Shown here: piece after piece, positions 1 through 12,700 of the stretch | Layout: every line of letters starts with the position of its first letter | Numbering within the stretch: position 1 is the first letter of the stretch | NCBI RefSeq assembly: GCF_900964775.1 | Contig: NC_041814.1 | Location: 11,084,860 to 11,148,859, forward strand | Origin: Scleropages formosus | Taxonomy: Eukaryota; Chordata; Actinopteri; Osteoglossiformes; Osteoglossidae | Direction: 5' to 3' | Length of the DNA: 64,000 nucleotides | Translations under genes and position numbers: made by a program | The notes under the pieces: model-generated | The model's database searches: none | What the model saw: the letters and a program-made list of their open reading frames with translations, nothing else | Told to the model about the DNA's origin: nothing

Positions 1-46
1 TCTTTTTTGTGATAAAAAAGGACGGGGGACTACTCCCCTGCATTGA

Positions 47-54
47 CTATCAGG
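47..54. repeat. hAT target-site duplication, left copy
   Basis: CTATCAGG occurs immediately left of the hAT element and again at 1599-1606 immediately right of it. The 8-bp length is diagnostic of hAT insertion. Confidence 0.85.
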
Positions 55-1598
55 CAGGGACGGACTGGGAGTAAAAAACGGCCCTGGATTTTCCCCCAAA
101 TAGGCCCCACCACAACTACAAAGAGCCGCTACTATCTCACAATATTACAGCAGTCGATGTATCGCATTTATGGCAAATAACATCACAAAACCCATGGTGA
201 CTGAAATAAATTTATTATTGTATGAACTAAAATACTTGAAATCAACATAAAAAGAGCAGAACGCAAAAATGTATAATATGACATATAATGATAAACATAA
301 ACCTAGAATCTAGAAACCTGAAACAGCAGAACTATTCTACAATTTGAGTATTCATATGTCTGTGTGTGTGTGTGTCCCTGAATAAGCAAATGAATACAGA
401 TAAGTTGATTTCAGATAAGTCTCAGTATAACATGTCACTTAATATTAAACCAATCCTAAATTACTTTTAGATTACTTATATATTCTTGTAACACTTTGAA
501 TGTTATGGAAAGCAAACACTTTGTTTTAGGTTTATTTTCAAACAAAATGGTTGTCTGCGTGATGTTATCTCAATCTTGAGGAGAATTATAGCCTATGTTT
601 TGCTATAATTTCAACTGTAGATAACGTGAGAACACCTGATTGTGCAAACTGACACATAGCACCATTAGAACTGTTAAATTCTGTTTGTTTTGATGTGAGT
701 TCGTGACCAGTTCGTGGGCAATTTAAACCGGGATGAATGGGTGTGAATTTGGATATTGGCTGGGTTAGCCTACATGCCACGATCAAAATAATATTGTTTT
801 GGCGTCTACTCAGTAGACCACTGTTGCCACGCAACGACAAAAGTCATGCTGCAGCCAAGCTGAGGGAGAGTGACCATGTGTGCACAAATTATTTGCAAAC
901 TCGCTCATTCTCATGTTACATGTTAATCGGAGCAATCACCTTAGGCTACTTCATTTACTCTATTTCCTAACTCAGTAGCAATGTAACCCGTTGTAGAATC
1001 GCTGCTGTCTCGTTATGAATGAATGGAATATTCACGTCAGACAATGCGGAGTGATAAATAGCAGTGAACGTTCAGACTAGGGATGTCACGGGATTTTACT
1101 ATAGTGCTGTTCATAGGCGACATGCTCTACAGTGAGAGAGGCGGGCAAAGGTAACCTGATGTAACTGTCCTGACAGGCGACTCACCAGAACCTTTGGCTC
1201 AGGAGCAACTGCTGCTGTCTCTCCTTCATCAGGCTCAAGATTAGGGCTACTGCTGCCTGCAGTTGCACTGCTGCTGGCAACACTATTGCCAAACATCTCT
1301 GTTATTTTTTTGCATTTTGTAGCATCGGTCTCTAAGGACTTCGCTTTTTTCCTTTTAGCTTCTCCCAACCGCCTTTATCTTTACGTTTTTTGCTTGCCGT
1401 CTTGAGCGCACTCTCCTTTGCGTCAGTTTCGGTTTATTATAAGCAAAAAAAGATTGCGTTAGCGCCACCTTTTGTTGGCTGTCAACGTCATTTAATCTGA
1501 CACTTTTTCTTTGATGATGAACCAGCCAGGCTGACGGCCGTCGGACGGACGGCCGTTCTGGACTTCTCCAGAAAGTCCAGATGGCCAGTGCGCCCCTG
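55..1598 (-). mobile_element. hAT-superfamily DNA transposon inserted in the gypsy relic
   Basis: The element starts CAGGGACGGACTGG and ends GGCCAGTGCGCCCCTG, which gives imperfect terminal inverted repeats. The 8-bp sequence CTATCAGG flanks it at 47-54 and 1599-1606, the target-site duplication size of hAT elements. On the minus strand at 1368-1111 a short frame starts MGEAKRKKAK and contains KITEMF. That resembles the N-terminal end of hAT/ZMYM-like transposases, from memory of the family. No full transposase is present, so this is a non-autonomous or internally deleted copy of about 1.54 kb. Orientation is inferred from that short frame. Confidence 0.82.
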
Positions 1599-3555
1599 CT
1601 ATCAGGGGTTGAACGCTATCACAGTGCGATACCCCCATCCTCTGTCTTTGATCACTGCAGCCTTAGAACGAGTGCATAGTGCAAAGCTTTTGATGAAATT
1701 GGACCTTCGGAGTGCATACAACCTCATCCGCATCAGGGAGGGGGATGAGTGGAAGACCACTTTTAGCACCACCCTGGGTCATTATGAGTATTTGGTCATG
1801 CCCTTTGGTTTGTCTGACGCACCCCTCAGTGTTCCAGGCGTTTGTGAATCACGTACTAGGAGATTTCATGGATGACTGCATCCTGGTGTACCTGGACAAC
1901 ATCTTGATCTTCTCCAAGAGCCAGGAAGAGCACGTCTGCCAGGTAAGAACGGTGTTGGAATGGCTCCTCCAAAACCGCCTCTATGTCAAAATGTCTCTTT
2001 CACCAGTCCAAAGTGTCGTTCCTAGGCTACATCCCGAGTGATGCGGGCATGGCTATGGACCCAGAGAAGGTCCAGGTGGTGACCGCCTTGCAACGGTTCC
2101 TGGGTTTTGCTAATTTCTATAGGAGATTCATCAGGGGATTCAGCTCCATTGCTGCCCCCCTCACGGCCCTTACGGTAGGTAAGGAGACCCGCCTGCCTTG
2201 GGGCGAGCAAGCACAGCGAGCGTTCCTAGAGTTGAAGACTCGTTTCATGACAGCACCAATATTACGACACCCAGACCTCACACTACCGTTCGTGGTGAAG
2301 GTGGATGCCTCACAGGTCGGAGTCGGGGCCGTGCTGTCCCAAAGACAGGGCAACCCACCAAAACAGTACTCCTGTGCATACTTCTCACAAAAGCGGTTGC
2401 CAGCCGAGTGGAACTATGACATTGAAAATCGAGACCTCATAGCCATTAAATTAGCCCTAGAGGAATGTAGGCACTGATCAGAAGGGATCTTGCACCCTTT
2501 CCTGGTACTAACTGACCACCGTAACCTAAAGCATCTTCAGACAGCACGCCGTCTGAACCCACGCCAGGCCCGATGGGCCTTGTTCTTCACCAGATTCGAT
2601 TTCACTGTATCGTATCAGCTGGGCTCTAAAAACACGAAGGCTGATGCCCTCTCAAGTCTGTTTTCCACTGATGCTCTGACCGAACGCCCAGAGCCGATCC
2701 TACCTGTGCACTGTGTTGTGGCCCCAATACGCTGGCACTTCTTTCAGGAGCTCCAAGACACACAAGCAGCCGAGCCCAATCCACACGTGGCACCGGAAGG
2801 TAAAGAGTATGTGTCCGTGAAAATGCGACCAACACTCCTGCAGTGGACCCACAACTCTCCCATGGCCGGTCACCCCAGCATGCACCGAACACTATCCCTC
2901 CTCCAAGGGAGGTTCTGGTGGCTCTCCATACCGGAGGACATCCAGGAGTACATAGAGATCTGCACAATCTGTTCCCAAGCTAGAACCCCAACACAGAGAC
3001 CTGCCGGCTTGCTGGAACTGCTGCCAGTACACTCACGGCCTTGGTCTCATGTAGCAGTGGACTTCCTGGTGGACCTCCCACCGGATGGTAAGGACCCCCC
3101 TTCAGATGGTAAGACTGTGATACTAACCTTGATTAAGCGATTTTTCAAAGCCTGCCTCCTCATCCCTTTACTGCGGTTGCCCATGGCCCTGAAGATGGCG
3201 GAGGCGCTATTCCAACATGTCTTCCACCTATACGGTCTGCCTGAGGACACTGTGTCTGACTGTGGGCCCAAATTCACCTCATGAGTATGGAAGGCGTTCT
3301 GGGCGAAACTGGGGGTCTCGGTGAGCCTCACCTCTGGCTACCACCTCCGGTACCTGCCCTGGGCCGAGTATGCTCACAACTCCTTAACCCACTTCTCCAC
3401 AGATATGTCACCATTCCAGGCACCTGGTAATGGCACGCCAAGGCTGCCAGTCAAGTCGGTGGTGTCGATGAGGATTCGGTCTATGCTGTTCAGGCGCTTC
3501 TTGATTCCTGTCAATGGTGAAGGGTCCTGCAGTACCTGGTTTACTGGGAGAGTTT

Positions 3556-3720
3556 TGTAGCCTAACCCAGCAACACAGGGCACGGGATTGGAGGGGGGAG
3601 GGGACACACCCAGGACGGGACGCCAGTCCGTCACAAGGCACCCCAAGCGGGATGTGAACCCCAGACCCACCAGAGAGCAGGACCCGGCCGAGCCCGCTGC
3701 GTCACTGATCCCCCCATTGT
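3556..3720 (-). repeat. GT-tailed tRNA-derived SINE (family A), truncated
   Basis: Antisense copy of the SINE that recurs throughout the window. It keeps the body and the B-box-like part of the head but lacks the GT tail. It borders the right end of the gypsy relic. Confidence 0.8.
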
Positions 3721-3732
3721 CAAACATTTTCC

Positions 3733-4275
3733 AGTTTACATTTACATTTATTCATTTAGCAGACGCTTTTGTTCAAAGCGACGTACATCTCAGCAAAAGT
3801 ACAGTTTATGCATTATATTAAGAGAAGGAGACATAGCTACAGACATGAAAGTCTCAAGCAAACCTAAGTTGTTCCCTACCACTTGCTGCACCGAGGTTCA
3901 TCATTCGAGTAGGTGCATAAGACGCAGGGTAGACAAATCCCAATACCCTCCCACCATTTTTTTGTAAATATTAGAAAATACACAAATGAGCAAGTACAAT
4001 GCCAGTGTAATGGCTGAATAAAGGTTGTATCTGGGGATGTTTATGGAGTTACGATGTGTGAACAGTTACACCATAAATGAGCTGGAGAGATCTTGGGCAA
4101 AGTGGATCTGGAAAAGGTGGGTTTTCAGACCCTTCTTGAAAATAGACCGAGTTTCCACAGTTCTGAGTGACAGGGAAGGTCATTCCACCACAACGAACCC
4201 AGAACCGAGAATCTCAGAGCTTTGCTTTTCGTGCGCGGGACCACCAGTTAATTTCTTTAAATGCTTTTCCTTTGT
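3733..4275 (-). repeat. Interspersed repeat with L2/UnaL2-type 3' end (antisense)
   Basis: It begins with TTTACATTTATTCATTTAGC and continues with a stretch about 500 bp long ending near TTCGTGCGCGGGACC. Read on the minus strand, it ends in the stem-loop-like tail (GCGTCTGCTAAATGAATAAA) that, from memory, is shared by L2-clade LINEs and their SINE partners. The minus strand also carries a degenerate peptide like the C-terminus of L2/CR1 reverse transcriptases. A 5'-truncated LINE is the best guess; the exact family is unknown. Confidence 0.55.
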
Positions 4276-4705
4276 CTTATTTTCTAAAATGACTGCCTTC
4301 TGAACGTGGAGAAAAATCCACCAAGCACTCGAGCAAAGAAGGCTGTTAAAGACACAAGGTGTGTGAAGAACACCATCACCTGTTTGTAATGTAAGCAGTG
4401 TCTGAACAAAATTTTTTTACGCATTAAGCAAGACCAGTGTCAGATTAAGGCTGGTTTATCAATGATTGTTTCTTTTCTTCCTCTTTGATTTTTGTTTCAC
4501 TTGGTCTTGTGATCCAATTTGTATTGTTTTTCATATTATTACAAACTGTATTATTGTGGTTACGTTATTGTTTTATGGTGAAATTGAGTTTCTGTTTAAA
4601 ATTTTTACCTGGGATATCAGTAAAACCACCTCTAGGATGATTTAAATATGAGCTATATTCTTTTATCTTTAATAATTCATTTATACTGCCCATATATTTT
4701 AATCC

Positions 4706-4911
4706 AAGAGGGCGTGGTGGTGGTGCAGTGGGTTGGACTGGGTCCTCCTCTGTGGTGGGTCTGGGGTTCGAGTCCCGCTTGGGGTGCCTTGTGGTGGACT
4801 GGCGTCCCGTCCTGGGTGTGTCCCCTCCCCCTCAGGCCTTACGCCCTGAGTTGCCGGGTAGGCTCCGGTTCCTCGCGACCCTGTATGGTATAAGCGGTTC
4901 AAAGGGTGGGG
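4706..4911 (+). repeat. GT-tailed SINE (family A) with target duplication
   Basis: Sense copy with a tRNA-like head (box A GTGGTGCAGTGGGTTGG, box B GGTTCGAGTCC). TATATTTTAATCC is repeated on both sides (4693-4705 and 4912-4924). The tail is GGTTCAAAGGGTGGGG, without the usual GT run. Confidence 0.88.
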
Positions 4912-4949
4912 TATATTTTAATCCTAGTTAAGCTACGTATATGAATACA

Positions 4950-5210
4950 GAAACAACAGTGGAACTGCCAACTTACAGCACCTGGGTTGTGTGAGAGAAT
5001 GTGGGTTTGATTTCTGCTCTGCCTTTGTGGAGTTTGCATGTCTCTCCGGTCTGCCTGGGTTTTCTCCAGGAGCTCCAGTTCCCTCCCACTGCCTGGAGAT
5101 ATGCAGTCCATGTGAATTGGTGATGCTAAATTGACATCAGTCTTTGAATAGGATAGTGACTGTGTACATGTTTGCAAGTGGCTACCCTGTTAAAGACCTG
5201 CATCCTGTCC
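4950..5210 (+). repeat. Degenerate V-SINE-like repeat
   Basis: It contains the conserved central block of V-SINE/DANA-type elements (GTGGAGTTTGCATGT followed by TTCTCCAGG and CCTCCCACTG). The head is poorly preserved. Confidence 0.6.
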
Positions 5211-5532
5211 AGCATGTACCCCCATCAGTCACGCACCCAATGTTTCCACAAAAGGCTCCAGTTCACCAGAATCCTCCTCAGAAGAAGCAATAACTGAAAT
5301 TTTGCACTTTTTGGGAAGGCAGGCAGTGCAACCCAAAGAAAGATTAGACTGACAGACAACTCCCAATAACCACCCCTGCCTTACAATCCTAGTGGAATGA
5401 TGAGAACCAGCTGCTTCCAATTGTGAAAAATGTTTTAAGCAGCTGGTCTAGGAAGTGGTCACTTTGAGGAGTGATTGATAAGAGAACTGTGCTGCTGTGT
5501 ACATAAAGTTTGCGGTTAATTGTTTTTAGGGT

Positions 5533-5755
5533 GGGGGTGCGGTGGCGCAGTGGGTTGGACCATGGTCCTGCTTTCCGGTGGGTCTGGGGTTCGAGTCCCG
5601 CTTGGGGTGCCTTGCAACGGACTGGCGTCCCGTCCTGGGTGCGTCCCCTCCCCCTCTGGCCTAACGCCCTGTGTTGCTGGGTAGGCTCCGGTTCCCCATG
5701 ACCCCGTATGGGACGAGCGGTTCTGAAAATTTGTGTGTGTGTGTGTGTGTGTGTG
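5533..5755 (+). repeat. GT-tailed SINE (family A), full length
   Basis: Sense copy ending in a (GT)n run. TGTTTTTAGGGT occurs at 5521-5532 and again at 5756-5767 as a target-site duplication. This pair defines the element ends very clearly. Confidence 0.92.
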
Positions 5756-6603
5756 TGTTTTTAGGGTTGTGTTTGTATCATTGTCCCTGATTTTTTATTT
5801 TTTTTTTTTGTAGATCCAGCAGCAATAACCCAACTGATGAACTCTCTTCCATTATTGAAAACTAATGTTTGCTCTGCGTTATAACTGAAAACAGATAATG
5901 CAAATGAATTTGGGAAACTTTCTAGGATACTCTTTGGACTTATTACACAATGGTACATTATCAAACTTTGGAAACTTGGCGGTCTTTATCTCTTATCTTG
6001 CATGTTTTTGCAGTTTCTGTGTGTGTGAAGTTGCTGTGTAAGTGCTGCAGCTGTTTTTAACTGTTTAATCCCTTGAATTTGTTTTTTAAATAGCTTTTAC
6101 TGACTGCTATGTAGTTATAAATCAGACTTCAAATTCCAACTGTGTTCATAAGTTGTGGACCCAGTGCAGTTATAAATGGGTTAATATACAAACCTGGTAC
6201 TGAAAGCTGTCAGGTAAGTATGACTAGCTTGTACACTGTATTTTGTTTTGTAATTAATCGCTGTAAGTTTACTGGAAAAGCACAAAGATTGTTTTTCCCC
6301 CCCCCCCAAGAGTTAAACTCATATTGAATCCATTAACATTGCCTGTGGTTCAGAACAAATTGTTTGATCTTTTCTTACTTTTATTTCTCAATATGATTGA
6401 GGCAGTACATGCAAATTCATTGGGCAGTTCTATGCTAATATCCAGCAGTCCTCATAGCTAATGATACATTATTGTAATTAGTGTAAGTGTCATTTTCAAT
6501 GTTTTATAAATAGACTAATTCCTGTGTTTGTAACTGAAACTTTATAATCACAACAGATTAAAGAAAGCCATTAACAATACATAATGTCATTATAGGTAAA
6601 ACA

Positions 6604-9600
6604 CTAAGCACAGTTTTCCGTACATCTACAGCTAACATGGGCATCAAGAGTATCCCTGAGATCTTCAGTCTTCTCCCACATGCTGACCAAGTTGTTCACT
6701 CTGGAACCTGTATTTAAAAAAAAAAAAATGCCATAAGATGGGGGACAGGTGGTAGCATAATGGTTGCTGCATTTAGATCCAAAGATTGTAGATTTGATTC
6801 CCACCTCCAGCTGTAGTACCCCTCAGCAAGGTACTTAGCCTAAATTGCTTGTAAAATTACCCAGCTCTACAAATGGGTAAATAATTGTAAGCCTGTAACT
6901 AACAACTGTAACCTTAACATTGTAAGCTGCTTTAGAGAATACACACACACACATTTTCAGAACCGCTTGTCCCATACGGGGTCACGGGGAACCGGAGCCA
7001 ACCCGGCAACACAGGGCGTAAGGCCGGAGGGGGAAGGGGACACGCCCAGGACGGGACGCCAGTCCGTCACAAGGCACCCCAAGCAGGACTCGAACCCCAG
7101 ACCCACCAGAGAGCAGGACTGCGGTCCAACCCACTGTGCCACCGCACCCCCTGCTTTAGAGAATAGTGTCAACTAAATGAATAAATGTTACATGTTTTAG
7201 CACCATTCTTTATGTTTCTAAACACATACCAAGCAGATTAATTTTTATACATTTTTATCCCACTTTTCCAATCAAAATGTTTTATTAAAAACAACTCTTT
7301 GCAAATGTAGATCAGCTCATAATGACAAACACCATCAAATTCATATTTTCCTCCCAGCCTATGATTTAGTAGAACAACTCACCAGCAGGGACACAGTGGA
7401 ACCCTACAGTCACAGGGGTTGTCTTCACTGGCTTACATTCAGGCAGACACTGCAGCACAGGCTCGGTGGAGTAACATTTAGATGCCTGTCCATGCAGTGT
7501 AACTGGCTTATCCAGCATCACTGATTCTTGCCTCAGTCGGCATTCTGGATAAACAGAAAAATTAGTGACAACCTTACAAAATCTGTGGAAAAGCTATTCT
7601 TTGTGTGGTGCAAGAAACACTCACCACTGGCATCACGACAACTTTCAGCAGCAAGAACCCAGGAATGGCCAAAGCTGACTGCGCTCATGATCTGGCGTCC
7701 GCTGGGTGCTTGATATTCTTGTCTAACTTCACCATCAGCCTTTCCACAAAGTCCACAAACTTTTCCTTTCATCCAGTCTTCCACTTCAATCTGTATGAAA
7801 CAAATGCAGACAGCGTTAGCTACGCTGATTTGAAGAGAGACCAAATCCAATGTACAAGTGGGCCTCATTTTACCCTCAAAATGTTTCCATCGTAATACAC
7901 TTCATGCAGGCCTTGTCCAGGAGCATAAAGTGATAGGCCGTCACCATTTTGTCTTATAATGATGGAACCTACAAACACAGTATCAGGAAAATAAGAGAGA
8001 CCTTTTTCATCATTGCTGCAACAAAATTATACAAAAAAGTTTAGATGGTGATTGTACCTGTAGAATGTTCATAAGGTAGTTTTACGGTAGGGACATCCAT
8101 CCCATTAACTTTCATGTGGAGTCCGTTGTCATCAGCACTCCAGTCAACATCGCTGAAAGAGACGGACAAGAGCATGAGGTAGAACAAGGTGTGGCAACTG
8201 TTACTTCTAAACAGAGAGACGAGAATGCCTTGTACTCACATCTGAGCAACCTTCACAATGATGTGTGGTTTTTCTGATGTCTCATCCTTCTTCATCAAAA
8301 CCACGAACTTGAGCTCTGTGGTGCAGTCCTGGGCAAGCACTTGGTGGCAAGAGCTAGGTACTTCAGGACTATATCTTCTATTGTTGAATGTGGTGACAGT
8401 GTCATCAGCTACGATGCACTTGGCTGGACCAATCAATGGAGAAATTTTTAAAAAAAGTACATATACTGTTATTCCTTCTGTTGATACCGTAATAGAAATA
8501 AAGCACCTTTTTTCACTTTGCAGTGAACTGCAAATGTGCCTTTTCTAGTTTTACAGACCTGTGTTGGCCTCCGCAAACATGTAGTAGATCCTGTTAGCAA
8601 TATTCTGCTCCACTTCTGCACGAGCTGCAGCAGCTCCAAATGGTAGAGCAATGGGAATTGCCTGAGCCAGCTTGTACATAGTCATCTGCGAAAAGGTAGA
8701 CAGGGTCACTGCGTTGTCTTTACTTCTACTCATTTATTCTAAAAAGGTAGCAATATACATCTTCTTCGGTACCCTTGGGGTTTTAAGGATAACACTGAGG
8801 GTCCTGGCAGAAGTTGAAGCCACAGTGAGTTTAATCTGTCTCTTGCTGTTTCTGTGTCTTCCTTCACTAAATCCAGCCATTAGCGCAGCACCTGGGATGT
8901 ACTCAGAAATCCTCATAAAAAGAGAGGCAGAAACAGAGTTTCAGTGACAGCAAATTCTTGGATGAAAAGATCTGGCCTGTGATGTATTGGTTTGGAAGCT
9001 TACATCCGAGCATAGCGCTTAACAGCACGGGGGATCTTCTTCCAGTTGAGCTTCATTTGGACAGCAGGGTGTGAACCCAGTAACCCAGTCTCTGCTTGGA
9101 TGACTGTTGCATAGTCCTGGCATTCCTCTCCCCAACGAATCTTGGCCTGGTTTGAAAGAATAAAGAAAAAAGCAGCAGTGTGACACAGTCATTTTAATTT
9201 TGAAATGCTTAGAATAAAACTCAGCATTGGAGTCTTGCAGTCTCACCATGACTTTGTGCATGCTCAGCTGGATACCATCAGCACACATCTTCCAGTTGTC
9301 GTTCTCAGCAAGAGCAGCCATGATGACCTGTACCCTGACATCAGCTTTGTCCATGTAGGCAGCAATCTGGTATCCCTGCCTCTTGTCATTACCCCTCACT
9401 GCACGAATGATGACCACAGCAGCAGGAGGCACACTATCTCCAAGGAATCTAGACTGTTTGAAAAAAGACACAGTCATCAAGATGAGTCTGGTGTCTGCTT
9501 ACTCAATTCCCAAAAGTATGATTAGTCTGCATTTCTATGTGGTGCATGTTGACTGCCATGTTTCTACCTTCTTGTAAATGGCCTCAAAGCTGGAGGCACT

Positions 9601-9643
9601 GCTTCTACTGCTGCTTCTGCTGCTGCTTCTACTGCTGCTTCTA

Positions 9644-9709
<66 letters not shown>

Positions 9710-12700
9710 CTGCTGCTGCTGCTGCTGCTGCTGTTGCTGCTCTTGCTGCTGCTGGAGCTAGAGATCTTGCGCTGGGAGGTGGCTCTATTGTCATCATGCT
9801 GTTGGAAATAGGAGAAATTACTCAAAAGTGTGAAATGCGATTTATTATTAGCTGCTGTTTTCACAAAAAAAAACAAAAAAAAAAAACTATGTTTTCAACC
9901 GATTTACCTGGTGAATATGATTCTTTGTAAATCTTCCAAATACATGTGCCTGTTGAAAAAAAAAGAAAAAGAAATATTGTTTTAATTTGGATGCTTCCTC
10001 AGTTTCATATAAAAGCTTGTCAGGTTTTATTGGCAGGATTATTTTTGTAATCACTGGGAATTCCATGAGATGGCATCAGAAATCACGATGTCAATTTATT
10101 TGTCCTAAATAAGAGATATTTAGGATGGTTTCTAATCAAAGGTGGAGCTGAGATGTTTTTGTTTGTGCATCACACAAGATACAATCATCACTGGAATGCA
10201 TTGAGAACGGAGCCTTGTCTCATGCCCAAATGTTTGAAACTAAACCCTAAACCCGACCTAACCCTCTGGGCTGTTTTTCCTCTTTTTTCTTAGGTAGGTT
10301 TTCCTCAGTATGATGTTTCATTAGCAAACAAGAGTTTGGTCTCACCTTCGATATACGGGAGCTGGACGAGCTGCTGCTCACAGATCTACCGTTACTCCAG
10401 GCACCGGCAACCTTTCTGCTGCCACTACTGCTGCTGCTACTGCTACTGGTTCTCTTGCTCTTCCTGTTTTTACTGTTGTTGCGAGAGCTGGATGAAGAGG
10501 AGCCAGAAGATGAGGAGCTGGAGGAAGAGGAGCTGGAGGAAGAGGAGCTTGAGGAACTGCGATTCTGACCCGAGCGACGGCTAGAAGAACTGCTCGAACT
10601 GGAGTTGCTGGATTTCCTCAAATTTTGTGTCTTTAAGAGGAGAGAAGTGAGAAAAAAAATGCCAACACTAGCACTCAGCAATGTTTTCAGTTGAAATTTC
10701 AAACACCATTCCATACAGAGGGTGTTATTGCTGAACTGCTGAAATGTCACAATGGTAAGCGTAAGAATTACACTGGTCGTTAACAGAATATATTGTACGC
10801 ACTCTTTCAGTTTCCAGGATTTTTTTCAGTTTCAATACAACTGGGGTTCCTCCACGATTGCCCTTATCCGTATTGTCGTCCTTTATCGTGATCCTTTTAA
10901 TTATTTTTGAAGCAGCATTCTGTCCAACTTGCAGCTCAATCTCTATCTTTTCAACAGCTTCATCGGAAACTACGGAGAAAGAAAAACTTCCTTTAACACT
11001 GCGTGAATGAATATGCAAGACTTTGATTTGTCTTGCCCTGCACCATCACACCCAAATTGTAAGTTATTCTAAGTTCATATGTCTTTACGACAACATACCA
11101 GGCTTCACATCCAAAGTGACTGAATATTCTCCAATCAGTTTGTATAGAGGGGAGTTTCTCACGAAGCCAGCATTCTGGGAGGTAATCTTAGCACAAGCTT
11201 GCTGTCCTAAGTTTGCCATTGTGACACACCATTTCTTGTCCATTCTGGCTGAAACATCGTTCTGCTTTGGCCGTTTCTCGTCGCTTACATTCTCATAAAT
11301 TCTTTCAGACGACTTTGACTGGACATAAAAAACAAGTAATGACACAATCTGAGCAAAGGAAGGCATATTACAAGAGATATTAACTCATTTCATATCACAG
11401 ACACGATGACATTATCAGGGTCATTTTGTATAGACAATCTCCAAGCACAGACATTTTTGGTCAGCTCACCAATCCACTACCAGCGTCAGCATCTGCTCTG
11501 GATGTGAATCTCTCCCTAGACAGTTGGGCTGCAAGATGTTCGGGTAGTACTGGGGTAATTTTAGCTCCAGAAAGATTTTCTACATTCCTTGACATAGCAA
11601 CAGCTTCCATTCTGTTAGCAAAAAAATAAAGCATTAGTATATCATCGACTGAGTGGTTAGTTTTAAAAAGAATTATCGTGTTTCCATTTAAAGCAGCCAT
11701 TTCATAGTTACTGTGAAAAAAAATTATGGATTCCAGTTTTTTTTTTTTTTTTTTTTTTTTCCCTTTTCTTAAGCCTAATGAAAAATTGCTTACTGCAAAT
11801 CCAGAAGGCGACCGTGAGCTTGAAGAGGCAAGGCCTCAATCTTGAAGTGTCCCTGAGCTATGTGAACTCTTGCGTTGAACTTCAGAGGAAGGACATTATG
11901 AACTTTGGCTTTGGCCACAATTGCAGCTTGAATGATGGCCGTGTTTACTCCCATAACTGCAATTTTGTGTACAGCAATGCTGCAAACATAGTAAAGCGTA
12001 TGTTTAATTTATGAGAGTTAATAGTGACATTTTCTGCTGGTACAAAATGCGTGATCTGTAGATGTACCTCGGTGCAATGTGAGCCTGTAACTGAATGTCG
12101 GTGTTCTTCAGCTGAGCCAGCTGGAAGTTCTCCCTAGGTGGAGGTGTCAGAGTTGCTTTTGCTAAGAACATAAAGACATTAACAATAGGTTACAGGGAAG
12201 ACTTCGCAGGGAAGAAATGGAGACACATTAAGAATGTATTGGTGGTCTCCGTGAAAAAAATTACCTTTAACTGTTGCTGCCGCCACAGCAGCTGAGTACA
12301 GGCTGAGCTCCATGGGGAAACCTACAGAGGTGGGGAAGATGCGACGCACCTCAGAGGTCAACAAAGACTTGGAGATTTGGAAGTCAGCCCCAGACTGCAA
12401 TGTATTCAGCACAGTCTTCCACAGTTCATGCTGTGCAGCAGCTCCGGTAGCCAACTAAAAGCAGGCCAAAACAAGAAGACGTTTCAGGCAAATTTCTTTC
12501 ATGCGTGGATTTAAACTGAGCAGAACTTGTTTAAAAGTCATCGAATATGCATTAAACAAGCGCAATACATAAGAAGACAGTACCTGTATGGCTCTCTCAA
12601 TGATGTCCTTGTCAATGTTGGCAAAGGCAATTTCTTGGCCAAACAATTTTAAGTACACTGAACCCAGTGGCTGACTTGTTGGTAACGGCTTCCAGTTAGT

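Larger units (their letters stand above)
1..3555 (+). mobile_element. Ty3/gypsy LTR retrotransposon pol relic (fossil), split by a hAT insertion
   Basis: This is a decayed pol region of a Ty3/gypsy-type element, cut by the window edge on the left. Reverse-transcriptase sequence lies at 1-54 and again from 1599 to about 2100. RNase H follows at about 2240-2640, the integrase zinc-binding part at about 2830-2980, and the integrase core plus a degenerate downstream part at about 3030-3555. A typical gypsy reverse-transcriptase motif ([11 protein letters not shown]) is visible. The copy carries several breaks, lacks recognisable LTRs in the window, and looks old and dead. A 1.5 kb hAT element interrupts it at 55-1598, and a GT-tailed SINE borders its right end. 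Family assignment is firm; the exact right edge is approximate. Confidence 0.88.

Noticed and set aside
9578-9811. Plus-strand poly-leucine frame and minus-strand poly-alanine frame
   Set aside because: They are shadows of the AGC serine tract of vtg exon 25 in other frames.
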